Assembly: GCA_018873245.2 (NCBI GenBank)
Contig: JAEMBT020000002.1
Location: 11,282,001-11,346,000, forward strand
DNA: 64,000 bases
Source of the DNA: Archegozetes longisetosus
Lineage: Eukaryota > Arthropoda > Arachnida > Sarcoptiformes > Trhypochthoniidae
Direction: 5' to 3'
Shown piece after piece: positions 21,940 to 36,000 of this stretch. Under the pieces are notes generated by a model. It did not search any database. It worked only from the letters and a program-made list of their open reading frames with translations, and was not told where the DNA came from. Within the stretch, counting starts at the first letter, position 1, and every line of letters starts with the position of its first letter. Position numbers and translations under genes: made by a program.

Positions 21940-24017
21940 TTTGTTACAGATTTGTGAGATTTAGATTTGAAACAATACCATATATCTGCCAAATAAAATA
22001 GTCTATTTTCCAAATAAAAAAATGCTTATTAATATGAAAAAGATTTATAAAATTAAATTTTAGCTAGATCAATCATGTCATACCTGTTAATTGATAAAAA
22101 TTTTCATTTAATTGAAATATAGTTGGAATTAAAAGAGAAATGTGCACACTTTCAGTACAATTAAGTTCAGTATTGAGTCAATTCTAACTTTTGTGACCAT
22201 AATATTCAAGCGCTATCTCTGAGCCATTCTATTGGTTCGTTTCTCGTAACATGTGACTCATAACAGTTTACTTTTCACTGCATTTTCATTGGATTACATA
22301 TTTCGAGCGCTTAAACTAATAGTTTTTGAATATGTTAGGCGTTAGTGCTAAATGTCTCGTTCATATCTTAACATAAAAATCAAAGTTCTATGAAATTTCT
22401 CAAATGTAGGAAAAATGCAATCCAATCATCGACTTTTATCATAGTTTTATCTGGATTCTGGATCATTTATTTGATTATTTGGGCAAAAGATTGTCAATTG
22501 TAGTGATAACTGATTGCATTAAATGAGTTGAAGTGAATGCAAAGTTTAATAAACTAGTGTTAGAGTTTGCGTTGGTTCTAAGCACTACTCTATGATTAAA
22601 AATAACTAATTATTAATGGCCATGCTAAAAATAAAAGTAAATTAGTTATTTCAAATTTTAAAAAGGCAGGTAAATAAGAAGTATTAATGATGATGCTCTA
22701 AAATTGAGCACTCAATTCAGCGTTCAAGCTTAATTAAGAAGGATTTTGAGCAAATATTTTTATAAGTCATAAAAGTTTGAAACCTTTACCATACTACAGA
22801 GTAGAATTTTAATTAAGACTGACAATAAAAAATACTAATGAATCAATTATTTTTTATGATCGATTAATGGTTCAAATGTTAGTTGACAACTGATTGAACC
22901 TATATTTAATTCTAGCTGTCCTCAATATTAACTATTTGTGATTCAAATCTTACGGACTTCTATGGAATCTTCAAGAGCTCTGTGAATTTAGTTAGAATTC
23001 TTGAATTGACACTTCAGACTAGACTACGAATAAGTGCTTATTATAAAGTCACGCATTTGAAAAATCTATTTTGAAAAGCTAATAGCCTTTGCAAGTCTAA
23101 TACAAAGTTAGCTTATAGTATCATTACTTTATTATACCCAGGGATAGTTATATCAACTCAACTGTTAAGTATATTTCCGTGAAGTTTGATTTAGTTTAAA
23201 GGCGCGAATCCTTAAGATTCCAGAAATGATTCATTTTTTAAGTCAACTTTTTCATAAGTCGATTTGATATTTCAGAAATTTCTTAAGCAAACTAAAATAT
23301 CTGCTAAAACGCAAGTATGAATGAGTTAGACCAAAGTTGAATCAGTAGTTAGAGCATTATGAAAAAATTGCTCAAATTTTAATGTCATTTTGATAGTGAT
23401 TCTATTGGGCCTAAGTTTAGTTTGTATATGATCAATAGAAAAGCAACTCATTAGAGATAGAGACAGATAGAAAAAGCAGAAAGCAATGAAGTAATAATAA
23501 GAGCAGGGACGCAGCGATGCGTATCTCGTATTTTTTCCACTCGCTAAAAAACTTCAATACCTGCAAAACGAATGAAAGACACTCCCAATTGGAATAATAG
23601 TAATCCAATAGCAGTAGGAAACCCATGAAACTCACGAAGCTTATGAAACACATCGAACGCCTTAGGGTTAGGGGACAATGATTTCAGAGGTGCAGAAGAG
23701 ATGTGTTGGCTTGCGCTGCACAACAGAACAGGTACTAGTAATACAACTTTTATTGCATGCTACTCAGTAATATTGTTTCATAAGAGTAGTATTTAATTCT
23801 AGTGTTTCTTTATGTTAATTCATGTGATTTTTTGTGGGATCTGTGTCGATATGTTTTCAAGTTGAACCTAAACCGTGTGTAAACTTTGTAAAACTTTGTC
23901 AAGTTTTCTATTATCAAAATTTGATTCTTAAAACTTTACACCTACTTAAACCAAACTGTTTTGATTGATAAAGTTTTTGTTAATCAAGTTATGAGTTGTA
24001 AACACAGATGACAAATA
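21940..24017. promoter_or_regulatory. Head-to-head spacer between the citron-like gene and the BICD-related gene
   Basis: About 2.1 kb, AT-rich, with promoters for both divergent genes. A somewhat more GC-rich patch at about 23480-23740 could be a 5' untranslated exon of the BICD-related gene: it ends in ACAG|GTACTA at about 23733 and an acceptor (AACACAG) sits at 24001-24007. A TTAGGGTTAGGGG stretch lies near 23664. No coding exon was recognised. Confidence 0.35.
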
Positions 24018-27000
24018 ATGATGCAGCAAATGCAGCACAGGAACAATGCTATTGATGCAATTGATGACAACAATAAAGACAGAAGCAGTATCAAGTGTGT
24101 CAATAAATCAAGTGTTGCCAATCTTGAAGATTATATTTATGAATTAGAAAACAGAACTGAGAATATATTAAAGAGCTATTGTGATAAGGATTCAACTGTT
24201 ACTGAAATGTGTGAAAGCGATGATATTAGTCTATTATCACAACTGGCACAAAAGGAAAAGGATCTCATATTAGCCGCTGAATTAGGAAAAGCATTACTTG
24301 ACAGAAATGAAGAACTCAGCAGAGCTAATGAAAAAATTACTGAAGAATATTCTCACAAATTAGAGGCAAGTCAAAATAGTTTCTAACCATTTGATAGATC
24401 TTTAAATTTTAGTTTTCTCAATCTGATTAATATTAGCGCTTAATAATACTTCGATATAAGTTCATTCATTTTTAATGTCATTGAATTACACAAATATTTG
24501 GAAAAAGTTATCTTTATTTGCTCATAAATGCAGAATAGCTCAAACTTTAAAATCCTGTACGAATCATTCCTATTCACAACCGATAATAACTAACTAGTTG
24601 ATTAAATAAGAGCCTGAAATACTATGATAAACAAGAGTTACACAATAGGATTACAGACAAAGTAGAAAACAAAACCATTGGGGAGATTCTGAAAACTAAA
24701 AGTTTTCTCTTATTTGAAGTAACCTTTTTTCGAAGAGTATAATTCTAGCTAATTTTATAGTTCGATATAACTAAGTTTAAACTTATTCACAAAGATATAT
24801 CACTTCAATGATACTGTATTAGTTTGAAAAAAGTTAATGATTTTTTCTCATAAATATTTATTATTTCTTCTATTGATGTATTGTGCGGTGAGATCGTGAG
24901 ATCAGTCAAACAATCGTCAACCCAATTTTGGTTGAGCCAAAAAATTTGATCAACTTTCGAGCAAAATTTTGCTCTCATGAAAGATTGAAAAAGTAAGAAT
25001 TCTACTGGGAGAAAGTGTAATCAACGATATGTATCAATAATTGAAAGTTTTTCAATTATGAGCAAAAGTATGATATCATATCAATTTGTTGCATCAAATA
25101 CATTTTTTGATCGGCTCAATTCTTTCTATTCATTATTATCTCATAAGTTTGAAAGTTTTCGATGAAAAAGAGCCAGAAATTAACTCTGAAGTCAATGTAC
25201 GAGAACTATCAGATCAGTTAATTTCTGTTAGTTTCTTATATTTAGACTTATTTTTGTTTAACTTAAATAAAGAATTTAAATTTGTTGCGCTCAATGAATA
25301 CATTAGTTCTTTTTGAATATTAGCTCAATCCTTAATGTGTTTTATAAGTATATCATATGAATGAAACTTGTGTTCTCAATCGCTAACTTATCTCATTATC
25401 TGTTTCGACTGTAGATAAATCTCACAATTGTTTCGTCAGGATTTTTTGATGAATTTTATTTTTGTTTATGTATTCATCTTTGTTTTTGAATCGGTAAATG
25501 GATTGTTTGTTTTGAGAAAACTGCGCGTCTTCCTGCTAGTCATGACTTTTCTATCAGTATAACATCTTTACCTTCATTTCATCATCTGTTTGGTACACTT
25601 ATAACAGTTAGGTGTGTAAAAATGATTCTAATGGCCCTTTACAATCGTGAAGATTAGACAACAAATGTATATTGAATAAAATTATTTTAAATTGTGAATA
25701 GCATTTTTGAAATCAACTAATTACAGAAAGAATCAATAGAATAGTTTAGTGAATAACATAATGCAATGTTCGTAGCTTAAGTTTTTGTTTAGTTGCTATG
25801 AAACATATGCATAACAAAGCCAGGTGTATATTAACTTATGTGCAATCGAGAAAAAATGTGCGTTACGCTTGTGTAGACGTGTGTCAATAGAGTATAGCAT
25901 CAGAACGCACTCCGAATTACCACAATAGTTGAAAGGGAGAGAAAGTCCTAAATACTGGCTGCAAATTGAAAGGAAATATTAGTTCCTATGTAGTTGAATA
26001 CATTTTGGGCAATTGGAAAGGTGACTGCAATAGCGATGCTAAGGCACCCTAACTCCATACCGCACCGGAACTGTTTGTATTGATTCCCGCCGTGTTTGTT
26101 ATTATGACATATAAGGCACCACCAGCTGCTACTACCGCTTCTGCCTTTCATGACCCTCTCATACACTGCAAATATGTTTAATCATTAACCGATTGAAAGC
26201 GAAAGATACAATAGACAAAAGACAGCCAAGAGACTGTTGCTGTCTATTGAAAATCTGTAAACAGATATTAGGATCTGGATATTCAGGTGATAGTTTGAGG
26301 GATTGACACAAAGCGTACACTCAGAATGAGGTCGACTATTGAATATATATCTTAAAAAGCGAATGATAGATAATAAATCCTTGACTCATAGTGATTTCTG
26401 ATCAATTATCACAATTTACTTTATTATTTATCTAAATATTGAGAATATTTAGAACTCATTAAGAAGTTAACCAACTTTTTCCACCATTAAATCAAGAGTC
26501 AAATCATTTAAAACTATTGCAGTTGTGTAGTTCATTCTTATATGAGAAAATGCTTGTTATGAGATACTTTGAATGTATCGTTTTCATCGTAATTTGCCAG
26601 TTTTAGATTAAAGTCACAATTTCGTGATGAAATTTAGGTCAAAATAGTTGCTACTCATGTATTGTGCGTTGAGAATACAAACTTATTTTCTGCATTTATT
26701 ACGACATTAACTTAATACAATACGTAAATTAGTAAAATGAAACCTTATATAAATGTTTAATTAATTATCTCTTTCAATGGTATGAAACTATTAGGATATG
26801 TGACAAAACTATAGAATATGATTGTAAGCATACTTTTAATGAATGGCCGAGTCATTTATGCCTCATTTAGTTTTTAAGAATTATTGCAAAACTATTCATT
26901 TAAACAGAAAATGAAACTTTTCAAACCAGAGGCTATGCAGTAAAATGTTTTGATTGTGTATTCTTGAAGTCGTAATCATGCAAATGGTAGATCTTTGACT

Positions 27001-30000
27001 TGTTAACTGAAAACGGAAACTCTTTCAGAAAAAAGTTAGCATAAATTGCTTAAATTCGTACTTATAAAGAATTTTTATCATGCGTTCAAAAAATCATTAA
27101 CCAATAGTTATTAACATTGTACGAAATGCTTCCTCTATTCACCTTTTATTGTCATGACCTTTGCTTTTGATATGAATTCTTTTTAAATAAATTTTTGGCA
27201 TAAAACACTAAGATTTGAGTCGAAACGATAAACTCAAAAGAATATTGATTAAAACTGTGATCAGTGACCTGAACAACAGTAACCATAAGTCCGCACTCCG
27301 GACAATACCGCTAAAGTAAGCGCTAATTGCCTTTTTATGCCTATTGATAATCCACTAATTTGTGAATGCAGTCAACGATTCCAGTGATCTGGAATTCTAA
27401 AAGTAATAGTATTGACACTATTAAACACAACTTGTTTTTCATTGTTTTTGACGACTGCTACCACTAGGAACTAATGCAATTAATCGGAATTACAAAAGTT
27501 CCACTTTTTATATTATATTTATTGGAAGTCAAAACTTTTAATTAATCTTTGGTTATACGATAGCCTAAAACAAAAAATTGTTATCACTCCAATTATCTGT
27601 TCTTGATACAGCTTAGCAAAGTCATTTTTGTAATAAAAGTAATAATTTAAGAACAAAATTTGTTTAATGGCTTAATGTAGTTTCGCATTGGCTTATGAGT
27701 GACCGTTTGTGATGATTTTCTTATCAGTTACTATAGCAAACTCGACGTAACTGCAATGAAACTCCAACAGAATCATGAAGTTTTCGATTAAACTAATAAC
27801 TTATTGCTTTAATAACAAGAAGATCAATAAGCTAGTCATTATTTTTGGGTGGAGAAACTTTAGAGATGAATCGCAAAAGATTGATAATAGGGATGAGCTG
27901 GTTCGCGTGTTCTATTGTGGTGAGCATTGCATGCAACTCAAAATTACGAACTACAATAAGCAAACAACCAGACTAAAATAACATTTCACATGTTCAGACC
28001 TTTATGAAGAAATTACTGCTGAGTAAAAACTAGACGAAATATAAGTTCATAACATGTGCTACGTATCGTCAGAAAGCTTTAGCTCTGTTGTCCTAAATTT
28101 TGAAAGCTTAAATTATTTTTTGACTGCGCTATTTAAATAATCCATAAAGTTTCTCACACAGCGATTACTAATACTTTTTAGCTTTTTTCACGAACCTGTA
28201 AACCTCTTTTTTACAGATTAATATCAAAGTTTACAATACCTGTATGTACTGTACAGCAAAGCGATACATAAACTTATGTAGAACTAAAACCAAGAGAAAA
28301 AGCTGATAATGAATTGGTATGATTTGAGGCGAAAACAATTTTGATTATATTTTTCAATTACTTTGATTACATCATTCGTTGTTAATCAATATGATCATTG
28401 CAGTTATTAAATTAACGCACACAAAAACCTATTATGTAATTATCAGTAGATTTCAATTTACAGCATTAGTCTTTAGAGGAAATTAAATTTGTTTTTTTCG
28501 TAAACTTCATATCGTCCTTGATATTCACTCTAACTGTTGAGGTGTTGGCTTAATTAGATATTAGGCTTTCAAGATTAGAGTAGCATTCTTTGAAAAACTA
28601 CAAGTAATGATAACCTCTATATAAATAGAATTATTATTTCATTACCAAAGCATTACTACAAAAGTTTTAAACTAGAAGGTAAGGTGAGATATGGGGTGTG
28701 ACTCATAAGACCATTTTTTAAGTGTCGGTCTTATTGTTAAGGTTGCAAGGAAAATAGTATTTATATTCAAATTAAGAAATTAAAGACAAACTTGAATGCA
28801 ATTTTTCAACAAAGTTATTCTGATATAGAGAGTAGTGATTGCGAGCACCTGACCCAATGTTCTTCTTAAAAGGGGTTAACTCACATTAACGCCTATCGAC
28901 ACATAAATGAAAAGCAGGACCATTACGATTATTCATATTATTTTCCTCTTTGTGTTGTCTTCTTTTGTGCTTAAAGCAGTTATGATATGAATCTGTATTC
29001 TCATCAAATATTATATTATAGTCCTGGGGTTAAAGAATCAAACAAGAGCGATGAATGATCACAAACGCGGAAATAATCATTAATTTGGACTACAGACAAA
29101 TCACAAATCTATATAAACGCGAATCGTGGTTAACCAAACCGTAAATAAGTTTTAAAATATAATATTAGGGGATACAACCCGTTATGTTTTTGTATGCGAA
29201 AGCTTTATAAGTTTTGAGTAATGCATTTTACTTTTTCTACTTATATCACTTTTAAGCTGAAATATAGGTCAAAACGTTCTTTTGTTGCTTTTCAGAAGTA
29301 AACTTATAAGTAGTCCAGTTACTTACTGTTAATTACAATACTGTATCAATAGTTATTATAAATCTTATTCACAATGAAACTTCTTGTGGTCATTACTCTT
29401 ACTTGCAGTCACTTGAATTTCAAATAACCTATGCTAATTTATTCTGCACTCATTTAAATTGAATTAATTTTAATGATATATTCAAAGTCATTTTTGGACT
29501 TATTATTCACGTTTGACTATCAGTTACAGTAAAACGGTAGAGATAATTCTATATCAATTCTAATTTAGGATACATATAAGATTTCCTTGTAAGATAAAAA
29601 AATAGTTATACAATTTGAGCGATGTCTTACACTTTAATTACTGCACAAGCGATATCCTTTTTCAGTCATGTTTAAGGTACAAATATGGATCGAATATCTA
29701 GACCTTTACTCAGTAATATCCTTGAAAACTATTACTTGAATTTCAAATAAACTAATATTTTACCTATAATTACGACTGACTAAGAGCTCGACAAAAATAA
29801 TTTATTTGCTGATACAATCTCTTAAAAGTTTGAAGTATTTTCGTAATGAATGACTTGAGTCAACTCTACACTTTTATGTGTTGGATTGATCTTTCAGAAA
29901 ACGAGATCATTAGAAGATTATTTCCATATCTCTCTTTTTTATCGTCTAAGTGATCCATCAGAAAAGTTAATACTCTAATATAACAGTTATTACCGCTACA

Positions 30001-33000
30001 ATTGTGACAACTAATTGTGGTCATGCCTGTAAAACGGTTTATAATCGCAACTTTTATTGCAGTTATTATAAAAATCAAATTCATTTTCAATGATAATTTC
30101 TTAAAATGATGAGTAATTTATATTTAAAGCTTTTATTAGCAAAGATTTGCTTTAAGTTTGATCGTTGTTGATAAAGCAGACGTGGCTTTAAATCAACTTG
30201 AACGCCAACGCTTTATAGCCTTCAACCATAATCGAGACACTCTATCAATTTTAAAAGATTTACCTTTTCCCGTTCCACAACTTCTTTTGTATGGCAACTC
30301 TTTCAAATATCAATACAGTATTGAATATTCGTTTACTTCAGTCAATTAGAAGTTTAGACAATTTGATACTTGCAAATAATAGCAATATTCATACAAATGT
30401 GATTTCATGCTTTATTTGAGTGATCATATAAGTCAGTGATTATCCTAAATTCGTTATTCTTTTGATTTAAGACCCAGTTTCCGATCTCCTTGAAAATACA
30501 AAATTATGTTGACTCGAGAAGAAAGCTTTTTGAGAGAAAACTTTTACTGTTCAACGATTCTTGAATACAAGGCCGGATTAATCATTGTCTTTGGAAAGCC
30601 CAGAATAAGTGTCATTAAAGTAATCATTTCTTTAAAATTACACAAAATAGGAAAGTAAACACTAGTCTGTCCTTCACTTCAACTCTACTAATGGGTTCAG
30701 TGAGGCTTTTTCACATAAATCCTGACGATGTGTCTGAATCTCAATTCAAAGATGTCTTACAAAGATATTGTACGTAAGATATTAAGAGTGGCATCAGTCA
30801 TTGTCCTCAATCTTTTTTTCTGAAAAATGATTGCATTTAATTCCATAGGTCATACTCGCAAATATTGTTTCGATTAAGTTATCAGTTTGAACGAAGTTTA
30901 CGTATGAATTAGAGAAAAGTGGTCGATCACCATAAAGCAAGTCAAATAGTTATGAACAATCAGTACTATATAATGTACTTAGAAATAAACTGACAGTTGA
31001 CAAGCGTTTAGTACTTGCATTTGGTACTGACATGAAAATATACAAACACAAAAATTGAATAAAATAAATCAGACATGAAGTTATTGCAAATAAGTATGTT
31101 ATAGTTCAAAACGATTGTTATTTTACAATAAAACCCATATTATTTGTCACGAATTATTCAAATTATTCATAATCAATCAATTGATACAATGTTTAGAACT
31201 TGAAGTACTGAATTCAATTATTAATATGTGCTTCAATTTGTAAAAGGATGTATGATTTGACCATTAATCATTTTTTCAAGCTTCATTTGCAGTTTTGGTC
31301 GCTCTTTCATTTGATTCACTCATTTGGTCATACAGTCATCATAAACGCGTTTCTATAAATATCTCGAGAACGCTTAATGGCAATCAAAGCTTAGGCTAAT
31401 TTGGGATACCATTAAAAATAGTTTCTGTAATATTCTATATTAAATGATTAGCAATTAGAATGATTCCTTGCTCACTTTCACCATTAAGTTGTACTGTATA
31501 TGAATAACAGTGTTGAGAAAGGATCAAAGGATTATAGCATTTTTGAGTTTTTCATCTAAGAGGATAGTTTTAACTTAATATAATCTGACAAAGCTTCGAT
31601 ACATGTCAATATTGTAAAACTAATGTTCTTAGTTAAGAGTAGAGTAAAACTTTGAAGTGCTTTCACTGTATTGTATGCTTTTAAACATATAAGATACTGT
31701 CCACACTCTCATTCATAAAAGACTGACGAAAATCAAACATTTTTTAATTTTTCTAAAATATTCTGTTGGTATCTGAAGAGTAGTAAATATCGTGCAATCA
31801 GAAGGAATCTAATAATACTAGTAATAATAAGATTCGAATAATTCTTTCAAGCAATAATTACATTTTATGCTATCGTAGATAATAGTTTAGAAGAAACTTC
31901 TGACCACAGATATGGTCGACTGCGTTTAACACTATGATCAAATATTTTTGCTTTTAACTTAATTAGAGCTAATGCTAACTATTAATTTTAGGAAAAAGTA
32001 ATTTTTTAGATATGAAAAGTTTTGTTACAGATTTCCAACTTTATTACCGTATGAAGTGCTTCAATGCAAGTTTTAAATTAATCTTAACTATTTTTAAGTA
32101 CTTTAAAAATACTATTTTAAACATTATTTTAAAATAAATCTTATAATAGATAACACTATGTAGTAAAAAATAGCGAAAGTTAAAATAACAGGAAATCATA
32201 ATAAACGGAAGTGGCTGTGTTGCGTTCAAAAGTCAAGAGGAAAGTTTTGAAAATCTTTTGGATAGCTGTCAAGCAAAAATCTTAATCACTAAGTTCTCAA
32301 TCCTTTCACTTTTATTGGAACAATTAGCGAAAATCAGATCATTGAGTGAAAACAGGAATAGAGAATATTTGTTGCATTATTTTGTAATTAGGATAAAGTG
32401 CTTACTAATGGCAAACAAAGTTATAAAAAATTGTATTTGTTTGATAGCATTGAATTTTGTGTACAGGTGTTATATTTTTCTATTATGATTAATTATGATG
32501 AACCAATTTGTTCTTCCAGAGTTTAACTTCAAAATTTAAGAAGCATCAAATTTACAAAGTGCGCAAGTTTATTTTCAATTAAAATTCAAAGTGTGTAATT
32601 CAATATGTAAAACAAAGCTGAAGACTCCTCATCCATTGTTAATTTAATATTTGACATTTATTTAATGGAAAAATTGATGCCACTTTTAACAAGTTCCTTA
32701 AATTGAAGAGAGAAATTTGATCAGAAAATTTCAAATTAAATCGTAAATCACAATTTTTAATTAATTTTGACTTATAAAAAAGAATACAATACTTGGCATG
32801 AATCTATTTGATGGACTTTTGATACACTATCATTTGAATTTATGATTCGTGTGTAAGAGTCACGCATAAAAGTTAGTCAAATTAAACAGTGTAGAGTATT
32901 CAACAATTCGTTTGTATTATATTTGAAGGCACACTAAACAACTTTTTTTTGAATAGACTGCTTAACTATTATTATATTGTAGGTTCAAAACAGAATCATA

Positions 33001-36000
33001 ATCATATTTGAGAATCTTTAAATCATTTTAAGTTTAGCAAACCACCTCATTGAAAAACATAAATTCCAAAAAATAATGTTAAATAAAAGGTTATTTTGGT
33101 ATTGAATTTGAAATTTGAACTTATCTTTATTCTTTACTTTGCATCATATTGATTGCTGTTCAATCGGTTTTCACTTTGAATTGAAGTCCAATAAGAAAGA
33201 AATTATTGATTGTTCGCTATTTTATATTGATTCATCAAAGATTTCAATGCGAGCTTGTGATCATTTCGTTAATAATAGTATCTTGTTCACTATTTTAATT
33301 TTGATTGGATTATTAACATATTTAACGGGTTTCGAATTTATGAAACATTTGAAGTGCATGTTTGAGAAAGCAACCATCCAAAATTCAATTGAACTAAGTT
33401 TACTGTAATCACTAAGTCATTCACGAAAAAGCTTGTTTCAATGCAAAAACAAGGAAAACTCAAACGTTTAGCGCATCAAGCTATTTTCTCACACTCGTAG
33501 ACAATTTATATTAATTTGTTTTCGCCTCAAATCTTGATTTCATTTTTCAAATAATATCTGTAGATGCTGTTCCCTCGTTTCATTTAGCACTAAGCTTTGA
33601 GCGTTCTCCTTATTCATCAACTTGTTTTAATTAAATTAAGATAACATGGTGTGAATGAGATCGAACTCGCCTTAAAGTATTTGATAGAGCAGCCAAAAGG
33701 CCTGCTGTTCTTTGTTTATGACTCAGCTCAATCATTCGTTATTAAAATAAAATATCAGTTTATACAATGACTGAATTTTAAGCATTTTTGGAACAGTTAA
33801 ATGAGTTCAACAGTGAAATTGTTTCGATAGCTCAAAAGCTAAATAAGCTCTGATCATATCTTTTAGATAATCGTGGTTGAAGGGTTGCTTTTATTTCTAA
33901 TTTTAAATTTAAAGAAACTTACTGATTAAATAATGAACACCTTAGAAAAAAGTTTCATAAACAATGACAAAGAAGAGGAAAATATTGACACTCATAGTTA
34001 TAACGAGTTAAAAAAATTATTTTTAAACTTTTATTACAGTGAAATCTAGGTCTCTTAAATTAAACGCAATAAAGGAAATTAGTTTAAACAATGATGTACC
34101 AAACGATCTTTTATTCCGGTCCTTAGAAAACCACAAATCTTGACCGAGACGTTTTTGATTTCGAAATCGAAACAAAAAGACTCACAGTTGGGAAACTGGA
34201 TGTTAGAAAATTTAGGTTTAGATAATTTAGTTACAAGCCTTAGTCTAATGATTAGAGTTGCTAAACGCTGATTAAGAAGTTCTAAGCCAACTCCTAAAAT
34301 AGAAGTGATTAGATGCTAAAAGTTTTAACTTATATCGAGCTAAAATATTAGTAAGGGTCTTCAATTAGCAACTTTTCAGGTTAATTAGCTTTACGTCGAT
34401 AATTGCTCGAACAACACTAAACGGTTGTCTGCATTTCGCACAGTCGACACGCAATTCGACAAAAGCAGTTTAAGTTACTCTCAAAACATTTTAGATAATA
34501 GTAACCGAAAAATTTGGTTGCCAATTCTTATTGTAATGATTAGTTAAAATGTTACAATTACTTAGTTTTAAGTAAGCAAATAGAACTTGTTTTTCAAAAT
34601 AACGACACTTTTAACCAAAAAGCTTTCGTTGACTGTTGAAACGGAACAAATTTGATTTCTTCTTCAATAGTTTTTTGACTAATAACTTAATTGACATTTA
34701 TGTTTGCCTTTAATAGCCATAATTGAATAATGGGGACAAAATAACAATAAATCATCAATATTTACTGAGTGAACGCAACAAATCGCTTTCAGAAGCTATG
34801 AATTAGTGCTTTGCATAGTTTACGCAAAAACAATAGAGAGACAGTCAATCACTTCCTGCCTCCTAGCAAAACAGCCAAAAATATCCGAAATTTGCACGGA
34901 ATAAGTTCACTGGTGTGTGACTCTCGCGCTTTTTATTTGTCTCATTTATTAGACCAAGTGCTTTTTTCAGTCGATTAGTTGCTTGCTAATATTTTTTTCC
35001 TCAATTTCGTAATAAGTGTTTTGAGTTTATGCGTTTGTAATATAGCTGTTCGCTTCAATCCAACCAATATCGTTTCATATTGAGGAACAAATTATTTTTA
35101 GCTTAAATAAGAGGTTCTTTTTCATATTGAACTTCAAATTTAATTGGTTATACTGTACACTACGATTAAGTTGATTTAATCTAAATAAGTTTTTACTAAA
35201 CTTAGACATAACAAGGGTTCTAGTTAATTATGATAACACAAATTAAGTCATTGTTGTATTGAAAAGCATTGAATTGTCTCGCTTTTCATAACAAATAAAT
35301 AGGACATTTTATAGCGCCTAAATATATTAAGTATGGAACAGTGGAACAGATGTCAAGTTGATTACTTAGTTCAAAGCTGATGTGTTTCCAATTAAAAGGT
35401 TACGAAAAGATTAGATAATAAATCATTAGATGGATTTAAACGTCTTAAATTGAGTAATTACGTTGTAGTTAGTGTTTGTATTTTGTTTACGCAAATATTT
35501 TGCTATCGATTTTGGATATTTCATATGATATCCAAAACAACTTTCGATGTGATTTATATAGGATCGCCAGTGGCAATGCAATTGCTTAACTTTACAAATT
35601 TAAATTCACTTAACTATTTATTATCTGATCTTTCATAATTTTTAATTGAATATCAATCAAATGGAAAGTTGTTTTGGATATTTTGCCAAATATCGGAAAT
35701 CGATAGCAAAGAGATCTTGAGAAGAAAAAACATTTGCTTTTTTGTAATTGGACCAGTTTATATTGGCAAACTTGTTTGTGTTTTTTAGACTAGCACAAAC
35801 TTTTCTTAAACAGTATTTTGGCATTTTTTCTGGAGCTTTTATTTGATTTTTGATAAAATTGTAATTTTTAATTTCGATCAAAACTTTAGAGAAACGAGTT
35901 CACAAACTACCCAAAAGTGATAAATGATAAGACAATTATAATTTATTCGCTGCAATTAGCAGATAGTCCAGAAATAATTGAGTTATATTTAGTATACCTT

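Noticed and set aside
23650..23680. TTAGGGTTAGGGG as an interstitial telomere
   Set aside because: Only two imperfect units are present, too few to call a telomeric tract.
33115..33408. 97-residue frame with a hydrophobic segment in the BICD-related intron
   Set aside because: It begins with TTG, has no splice partner or recognisable family, and its composition matches the AT-rich background.
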